Assembly: GCA_934229335.1 (NCBI GenBank)
Contig: CAKQDQ010000020.1
Location: forward strand, 1 to 28,383
Length of the DNA stretch: 28,383 nt
Source of the DNA: an uncultured Prevotella sp.
GTDB lineage: Bacteria > Bacteroidota > Bacteroidia > Bacteroidales > Bacteroidaceae
Direction: 5' to 3'
Below are positions 22,891 through 28,383 of the stretch, in pieces. The notes below the pieces were generated by a model. The model was not told where the DNA came from. It made no database searches and was given only the letters and a program-made list of their open reading frames with translations. Each line of letters opens with the position of its first letter. Position 1 is the stretch's first letter. The position numbers were made by a program, and so were the translations under genes.

Positions 22891-25845
22891 ATGCACAGAA
22901 AACTTTACACTACCATTATATTCCTAACCGCTTCCATGACAATCTGCGCGGCATCATATACGCGCAAAGGGAGCTATGTCACCATAACGCCCGACGGAGG
23001 CAACGCACGCACTGTCAGGTTGCAGGTTATCAGCAACAACATCATACGTGTGGAGCAAAGCCCTGAGACTGCTATTCCTACGAAAAGAAAGAGTCTTGTG
23101 GTGCTGCCACAAAGGGGATTTAATGATTTTACGGTGACAGACGAGGGGGGATTCATCGTTGTTAAGGCCCCAGAGATACTGTGTTTTACTGATAAAAAGA
23201 CTGGCATGGTGCGCCTTACCGACGCTAACGGCAACACGTTGCTTAGCGAACACACCAAGACTTTCACACCTTTCGTCAGCCAACAGTGTGAGTTACCTGA
23301 CACATACCGTCCTTCCGCACCTGGAGAAGTGAACTGGGGGAAGAAGGATAGCCTCAACATTCTCTCACTAAAAGACCGCAGTGGATACTCATGGAGCGTG
23401 TCTTTCGACTCTCCTGAGCATGAGGCAATATACGGATTAGGACAGCATCAGAGCGAGGAAATTAACTACAAAGGACGCAATGAGGAGCTGTTTCAATACA
23501 ATACTAAGGTCAGTATTCCGTTCGTTATGAGCACTGCTGGCTACGGACTGCTATGGGACAGCTACAGCCTTGGGCGTTGGGGCAACCCAAACGACTACAG
23601 GCAGCTCGGCAAGGTATTTACATTATATAACAAAAAACTACAGCCTGGCGCACTGACGGGAACCTATACCGACAGCAAAGGCAAACAGATTGTACGACAA
23701 GAGGATTCTCTATACTATGAGAACTCTCGCGAAATACCCAGACTACCAAAGGGATTGCGCCTCAACGGAGCCAATGTGGTGTACGAAGGCTACCTCGCTG
23801 CACCACAGTCAGACAACTACCGCTTTATACTTTACTACGCCGGATACATCAAAGTATACATTGACGGTCACCTCGTAGTGCCACAACGCTGGCGCACCGC
23901 ATGGAATCCTAACGCTTATAAGTTTGATGTCACACTGCTGAAAGACCGCAAAACGCCTATACGCATAGAGTGGCAGCCCGATGGTGACGTCAGTTATTGC
24001 GGACTGAGAGTGGCTGTTCCGACAACGGAGGAGGCACAGCAACGTGTCAGTCTGTGGGCGGAGATGGATAAGGACATGGACTATTATGTCATCGCCGCTA
24101 AGAAAATGGACGATATTATTAAGGGCTACAGACTGCTGACTGGTAAGGCTCAGGTGATGCCTAAATGGAGTTTGGGATTCTGGCAGAGCCGAGAGAGATA
24201 CAAAACACAGCAAGAGGTGGAGACGACACTGGAGGAGTTCAGAAAGAGGGAGATACCTGTCGACGTGATAGTACAGGACTGGAACTACTGGGAAGAGGAC
24301 CAATGGGGCAGCCATAGATTCGACATCGCACGCTATCCTGACCCACAACGTATGTACGATACGGTACACAAACTGGGCGGAAGACTGATGATATCGTGCT
24401 GGCCAAAGTTCTATTGCAACACTAATAACTACAAAGCACTCGACGCCAACGGCTGGATGTACCACCAAGCAGTAAAGGACAGCATACGCGACTGGGTAGG
24501 ACCTGGCTACATAGGCTCCTTCTACGACGCATATTCTGCTGGTGCCAGACGTATGTTCTGGCAGCAAATGGACGAGAATCTATATTCTAAATACGGCAAA
24601 GGGATGGACGCTTGGTGGATGGACGCATCGGAACCTAACGTCAGAGACTGCACGCCTATAGACTACCGCAAGCTGCTTTGCGGACCTACAGCACTCGGAA
24701 CGAGCGACGAATACTTCAACGCCTACTCCATTGTGAACGCTGATGCTATATACAACGGGCAGCGAAGCGTTGCTCCTAACAAACGTGTCTTCCTGCTTAC
24801 ACGTTCTGGTTTCGCTGGAGAACAGCGTTACAGCACCGCCACTTGGAGCGGAGACATAGGCACACGATGGGAAGATATGAGGGCGCAATTTACCGCAGGA
24901 CTCAACTTCTCCATGGCTGGCGTACCATTCTGGGGTATGGATATCGGTGGCTTCTGCGTGGAAAACCGCTACGTTCAGGCGCAGAAAGCGTTTGACAAAA
25001 GCCACATTGAGAACGAAGACATGAAGGAATGGCGTGAACTTCAAACCAGATGGCACCAAGCTGGCTGCTTTGTTCCACTGTTCAGAACTCACGGTCAGTG
25101 GCCGAAACGAGAGGTATGGAACATCGCTCCCGATGAACACGAAGCGTACAAGAGCATCGTTTGGTACGACAAACTGCGTTATCGACTCATGCCTTACCTT
25201 TATTCCATGGCAGGAATGGTACATTTCAATGACTACACCATGATGAGAGGACTCGCCATGGACTTTGCTACCGACACGCAAATATATAACATTAAGGACC
25301 AATGGATGTTCGGACCAGCGTTTATGGCGTGCCCTATTACGGAATACAAATCACGACATCGGGAGGTATACTTACCTCAAGGCTGTGGCTGGTACAACCT
25401 TTACACTAACCAACACTATGACGGTGGCAGGACTATCATGGCTGATGCGCCATACAACCGCATACCTGTCTTCGTGCGAGAAGGCTCCATTGTGCCTTTC
25501 GGACCTGCCATACAGTACAGCGACGAGAAGCTACCTGAGGAGATAACACTTGCCGTCTACACTGGAGCTGACGCCACATTCACACTCTATGAAGACGAGG
25601 GAACAAACTATAACTACGAGAAAGGCAAATACGCCACCATCGACTTCAGTTACGATAACGCTACACGCACGCTGACAATTGATAAACGTAAGGGAGCGTT
25701 CAAGGGCATGTTACAGCAAAGAAAGTTTAAGGTTGTGTTCATCAACGGCAACGATAAGCTGACAAAAGACCTCAACATCGACGCTATGCAAGGCACTTAC
25801 GTGAACTATAACGGACAGAAAAAGACAGTTAACAACATGGAATAA
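22891..25845 (+). CDS. Secreted GH31 alpha-xylosidase-type enzyme with PA14 insertion
   Basis: Predicted retaining alpha-xylosidase. The 984-residue product has a signal peptide (1-21), an N-terminal beta-sandwich (about 22-250) interrupted by a PA14 module (about 255-378, YEGYLAAPQSDNYRF, GYIKVYIDGHLV), a TIM barrel (about 385-790) and C-terminal beta domains (about 800-984). The nucleophile is D578 in WWMDASEPN and the acid/base D655 in TWSGDIGTRW. PA14-bearing GH31 enzymes in Bacteroides and Cellvibrio xyloglucan systems are alpha-xylosidases that remove xylose from the non-reducing end of xyloglucan oligosaccharides (established for those relatives), which is the basis for the call. The C-terminal part (GADATFTLYEDEG, KGMLQ-R) closely resembles the first GH31 in the window, pointing to paralogy. 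A GH3 gene follows after 78 bases without a visible terminator. Confidence 0.93.
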   Translation: MHRKLYTTIIFLTASMTICAASYTRKGSYVTITPDGGNARTVRLQVISNNIIRVEQSPETAIPTKRKSLVVLPQRGFNDFTVTDEGGFIVVKAPEILCFTDKKTGMVRLTDANGNTLLSEHTKTFTPFVSQQCELPDTYRPSAPGEVNWGKKDSLNILSLKDRSGYSWSVSFDSPEHEAIYGLGQHQSEEINYKGRNEELFQYNTKVSIPFVMSTAGYGLLWDSYSLGRWGNPNDYRQLGKVFTLYNKKLQPGALTGTYTDSKGKQIVRQEDSLYYENSREIPRLPKGLRLNGANVVYEGYLAAPQSDNYRFILYYAGYIKVYIDGHLVVPQRWRTAWNPNAYKFDVTLLKDRKTPIRIEWQPDGDVSYCGLRVAVPTTEEAQQRVSLWAEMDKDMDYYVIAAKKMDDIIKGYRLLTGKAQVMPKWSLGFWQSRERYKTQQEVETTLEEFRKREIPVDVIVQDWNYWEEDQWGSHRFDIARYPDPQRMYDTVHKLGGRLMISCWPKFYCNTNNYKALDANGWMYHQAVKDSIRDWVGPGYIGSFYDAYSAGARRMFWQQMDENLYSKYGKGMDAWWMDASEPNVRDCTPIDYRKLLCGPTALGTSDEYFNAYSIVNADAIYNGQRSVAPNKRVFLLTRSGFAGEQRYSTATWSGDIGTRWEDMRAQFTAGLNFSMAGVPFWGMDIGGFCVENRYVQAQKAFDKSHIENEDMKEWRELQTRWHQAGCFVPLFRTHGQWPKREVWNIAPDEHEAYKSIVWYDKLRYRLMPYLYSMAGMVHFNDYTMMRGLAMDFATDTQIYNIKDQWMFGPAFMACPITEYKSRHREVYLPQGCGWYNLYTNQHYDGGRTIMADAPYNRIPVFVREGSIVPFGPAIQYSDEKLPEEITLAVYTGADATFTLYEDEGTNYNYEKGKYATIDFSYDNATRTLTIDKRKGAFKGMLQQRKFKVVFINGNDKLTKDLNIDAMQGTYVNYNGQKKTVNNME

Positions 25846-25923
25846 CCCAACATACAGACTATTATAATCTTCATATAATGGAGTTTTCACACCATTACCT
25901 ATCATAAATATATTCACAAAAAC

Positions 25924-28116
25924 ATGAAACACATAATAGCGACACTATGCCTCGGCATTGCTACCATGACGCAGGCGCAAACATACCTCGACCCTAACGC
26001 ACCGATAGAAGAACGTGTAAAGGACGCTCTCTCACGCATGACATTGCACGAGAAAGTGGCAATTACTCATGCACAAAGCAAGTTCACCTCTCCTGGCGTG
26101 CCACGTTTAGGCATCCGTCAACTCAATTATTCTGACGGACCTCATGGTGCTCGCGAGGAGATAGACTGGAACTCATGGAGCCCTGCCCACTGGACTAACG
26201 ACAGCTGTGTAGCATTCCCCACCCTAACCTGTCTTGCTTCCACATGGAATCGTGACCTCAGCGCACTCTATGGCAATGCTGTGAGCGAGGAATTTGCTTA
26301 CCGTGGCAAGGACGTAATGCTCGGTCCTGGACTTAACATAGCCCGTATGCCGCTCAATGGTAGGGCTTTTGAGTATCTTGGCGAAGACCCTTACCTAACG
26401 GGAGAGATGGCTGTACCATACATAATAGCAGCGCAAAAGAACGGAGTGGCTACGTGTCCTAAGCACTATCTGCTCAATAATCAGGAGAAAGACCGTTGGA
26501 CTGTCAACGTGAATGTAAGCGAAAGGGCTTTGGAAGAGATTTATCTACCAGCCTTCGAGAAAGCCGTTAAGCAGGGAGGAGCATGGACTATCATGGGCTC
26601 TTACAATAAATGGCAGAACACATGGTGCTGTGAAAACGACAGTTCTCTGAACGGAATACTGAAGAAACGCTGGGGATTCGACGGAGCAGTGGTTAGCGAT
26701 TGGGGCGGCACACACCATACAGACCTCGCCGCTATGGGTGGTCTTGACGTGGAGATGGGCACCAACACAAACGGAAAGACCATAGACAAGTCGCTCGGTT
26801 ACAACACTTACTATCTTGCAGATGCCTTTGAACAGAAGGTGCGTGAGGGCAAAATACCGATGAGTGTGCTTGACGACAAGGCGTCACGTGTGCTCCGCAC
26901 CATCTTCCGTACAGCCATGAACCCGAAGAAGGTAATCGGTAATATGCTGTCAGAGGCTCACTATGACGTATGCAGTCGCATTGGTGAGGAGGGCATCGTG
27001 ATGCTCAAGAACCAGAAGAGCATCCTGCCAATAGTCCCAGGAAAGTATAAAAGAATACTCGTTGTTGGCGATAACGCCACGCGCAGAATGAGTTACGGCG
27101 GTGGCTCGTCTGAACTCAAGACGCAATTCGACATCTCTCCACTCGAAGGTCTGCGTGCCGTGTACGGCGATGTCATTGACTATGCACAGGGCTATTATGC
27201 TGGTAAGACAATGTATGGCAAAGTTGAGAAACTGAACACTGACTCCCTGTCGCGCCTAAAGAACGAGGCGTTGGAGAAAGCACGACAGGCTGACCTCATA
27301 ATATATATTGGTGGCATGAACAAGAACCACCAACAGGACTGTGAAGACGGTGACCGCCTTGACTATAACCTCAGTTATGGGCAGAACGAACTCATCGCTG
27401 CGCTTGCCAAGGTGCAAAAGAATATCGTCGTAGTGACCTTCGCTGGCAACGCGTATGCTACACCATGGATTAACAATGTGCAGGCACTCCTACAGTGTTG
27501 GTACCTTGGCAGCATGAGTGGCAAGACTATTACTGATGTCATCAGTGGCAAAGTGAACCCCAGTGGCAAACTGCCCGTAACGTTCGCCAAGCGTCAAGAG
27601 GATTTCCCTTGCTTCCAGTATGGGCAGGAAGGCTATCCAGGCGTTGACCGACAGGTATATTATAAAGAGGGAATATACGTTGGCTACCGTTACTTCGACA
27701 CCAAGAAGGTGCAGCCACAGTTTCCCTTTGGCTATGGCATGAGTTATACAACGTTTAAGTATGGCAAGCCGTCCTTATCATCATCAACCATTACTGATGG
27801 CGCAACGGTTACCGTCAGCGTGCCTATTACTAATATAGGCAAGCGTGAAGGAAAAGAGGTCGTACAACTATACATTGCTGATGAGCAATGCAGTGTGGAC
27901 CGCCCAGCGAAGGAACTCAAGGGATTTACAAAACTAACGCTTGCCCCTGGCGAGACGAAGACCGCCACAATGCAGATAAGTACCGACGACCTTCGTTACT
28001 ACTCCGAGGCAGACCACGCATGGAAGGCAGAAGAAGGACACTTTAAGGTCATCATTGGCGCAAGTTCAAGCGATGTCCGTGGCATCGTTACACTGGACTA
28101 TAAGAAAAATGAATAG
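25924..28116 (+). CDS. Secreted GH3 beta-glycosidase (beta-glucosidase or beta-xylosidase)
   Basis: Predicted retaining exo-beta-glycosidase. The 730-residue product has a signal peptide (1-18, TQA/QTY), a GH3 TIM barrel (about 25-330), an alpha/beta sandwich (about 350-560) and a C-terminal fibronectin III-like domain (about 630-725). The nucleophile is D259 in GAVVSDWGGTH; the family substrate-binding motifs DGPHG (71-75), GRAFEYLGEDP (146-156) and KHYLLNNQE (180-188) are present, and E474 in CEDGDR is the likely acid/base. Family 3 sequence alone does not separate glucosidase from xylosidase. Its position after the PA14 GH31 suggests sequential action: xylose removal, then glucose removal from a xyloglucan backbone. 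It is likely cotranscribed with that GH31, and another promoter begins 11 bases after its stop. Confidence 0.93.
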   Translation: MKHIIATLCLGIATMTQAQTYLDPNAPIEERVKDALSRMTLHEKVAITHAQSKFTSPGVPRLGIRQLNYSDGPHGAREEIDWNSWSPAHWTNDSCVAFPTLTCLASTWNRDLSALYGNAVSEEFAYRGKDVMLGPGLNIARMPLNGRAFEYLGEDPYLTGEMAVPYIIAAQKNGVATCPKHYLLNNQEKDRWTVNVNVSERALEEIYLPAFEKAVKQGGAWTIMGSYNKWQNTWCCENDSSLNGILKKRWGFDGAVVSDWGGTHHTDLAAMGGLDVEMGTNTNGKTIDKSLGYNTYYLADAFEQKVREGKIPMSVLDDKASRVLRTIFRTAMNPKKVIGNMLSEAHYDVCSRIGEEGIVMLKNQKSILPIVPGKYKRILVVGDNATRRMSYGGGSSELKTQFDISPLEGLRAVYGDVIDYAQGYYAGKTMYGKVEKLNTDSLSRLKNEALEKARQADLIIYIGGMNKNHQQDCEDGDRLDYNLSYGQNELIAALAKVQKNIVVVTFAGNAYATPWINNVQALLQCWYLGSMSGKTITDVISGKVNPSGKLPVTFAKRQEDFPCFQYGQEGYPGVDRQVYYKEGIYVGYRYFDTKKVQPQFPFGYGMSYTTFKYGKPSLSSSTITDGATVTVSVPITNIGKREGKEVVQLYIADEQCSVDRPAKELKGFTKLTLAPGETKTATMQISTDDLRYYSEADHAWKAEEGHFKVIIGASSSDVRGIVTLDYKKNE

Positions 28117-28127
28117 CCCCTATTCTG

Positions 28128-28170
28128 TTTGGAATAATAAATATTTTTTCTTAACTTTGCAGCAAAGTTA
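28128..28170 (+). promoter_or_regulatory. Complete promoter overlapped by a 19-bp inverted repeat
   Basis: TTTG (28128-28131), 20-base spacer, TAACTTTG (28152-28159): a perfect Bacteroidetes promoter. The -7 box is the left half of TAACTTTGCAGCAAAGTTA (28152-28170), an 8-bp inverted repeat with a 3-base centre, so a -7 box is also present on the opposite strand. The ATG of the next gene is 33 bases past the -7 element. Confidence 0.8.
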
Positions 28171-28192
28171 GAAAGAAGCAAAGTATATTACT

Positions 28193-28383
28193 ATGGCAAG
28201 AAAACTATATCCTATAGGCATACAGACATTCGCAAGGATTATCGAAGAAGACAAGTTCTATGTAGATAAGACGGAATATATCTACCATATGGCTCATACC
28301 GACGGTACATATTTCTTCCTTAGCCGCCCACGTCGTTTCGGTAAGTCGCTTCTTGTGTCAACTATGCTGAGTTATTTCGAGGG
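28193..28383 (+). CDS. AAA-ATPase-like/DUF1703 family protein, N-terminal part (cut by window edge)
   Basis: About 63 codons are visible, beginning MARKLYPIGIQTFARIIEED and continuing with FYVDKTEYIYHM and FFLSRPRRFGKSLLVSTMLS. The P-loop RRFGKS and the VDKT element are typical of the abundant Bacteroidetes proteins that join an AAA-ATPase-like domain to a C-terminal PD-(D/E)XK nuclease-like domain (about 500-600 residues in the family; function not established). The C-terminal part lies outside the window, so the nuclease domain cannot be confirmed. The gene has its own promoter with an inverted repeat and is probably unrelated to the glycosidases upstream. Such genes are often multicopy in a genome. 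Confidence 0.85.
   Translation, partial: MARKLYPIGIQTFARIIEEDKFYVDKTEYIYHMAHTDGTYFFLSRPRRFGKSLLVSTMLSYFE

Noticed and set aside
25846..25923. Terminator or promoter between the PA14 GH31 and GH3
   Set aside because: No stable hairpin with T-tract and no TAnnTTTG box is seen in these 78 bases; cotranscription is the simpler reading.

Overview
The window looks like chromosomal DNA of a Bacteroidetes, most likely a Prevotellaceae-type gut or rumen bacterium. Signs of this are the -7 promoter element TAnnTTTG (twice with a TTTG box 20 bp upstream), weak or absent Shine-Dalgarno sequences before most genes, a short type IX-like C-terminal tail on a secreted enzyme, a propeller/Y_Y_Y/AraC-type membrane regulator, and a dense set of secreted glycoside hydrolases. 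The genus is an inference; no rRNA or tRNA gene is visible.

Layout. Bases 1-9664 are transcribed from the minus strand: the str operon rpsL-rpsG-fusA (fusA cut by the window edge), a repeat-rich gap (1709-2287), a GH78 alpha-L-rhamnosidase-family enzyme, and a 1279-residue CotH-kinase/lamin-tail/dockerin protein. From 9923 to the end everything is on the plus strand: a purine-salvage pair (NCS2 permease plus xpt), a membrane-anchored AraC-type regulator, GH43-CBM6 and GH127/GH146 beta-L-arabinofuranosidase in a tight operon, a GH31 enzyme behind a hairpin-rich leader, a composite palindromic repeat element, a Nudix/NrtR-like regulator with an ADP-ribosylglycohydrolase, a PA14-containing GH31, a GH3 enzyme, and the start of an AAA-ATPase-like/DUF1703 family gene.

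How the parts fit. GH146-like, GH43, two GH31 and GH3 are all predicted exo-acting enzymes carried by signal peptides. Together they could strip beta-L-Araf, then alpha-L-Araf, then alpha-D-Xyl, then beta-D-Glc, which matches the order needed for arabinosylated (solanaceous-type) xyloglucan oligosaccharides. This substrate is inferred from family combinations only. No SusC/SusD pair or endo-glucanase lies in the window. The regulator immediately upstream of GH43 is the obvious candidate controller. The Nudix regulator and ADP-ribosylglycohydrolase form a separate, promoter-driven ADP-ribose/NAD module set between the two GH31 genes.

The most unusual non-coding items are a 229-bp palindrome-of-palindromes (20822-21050), a threefold 44-bp tandem duplication of the GH78 3' end (2182-2308), a 22-bp periodic repeat with a GGAA-looped hairpin (1916-2062), and a 19-bp inverted repeat sitting on a perfect promoter (28152-28170).
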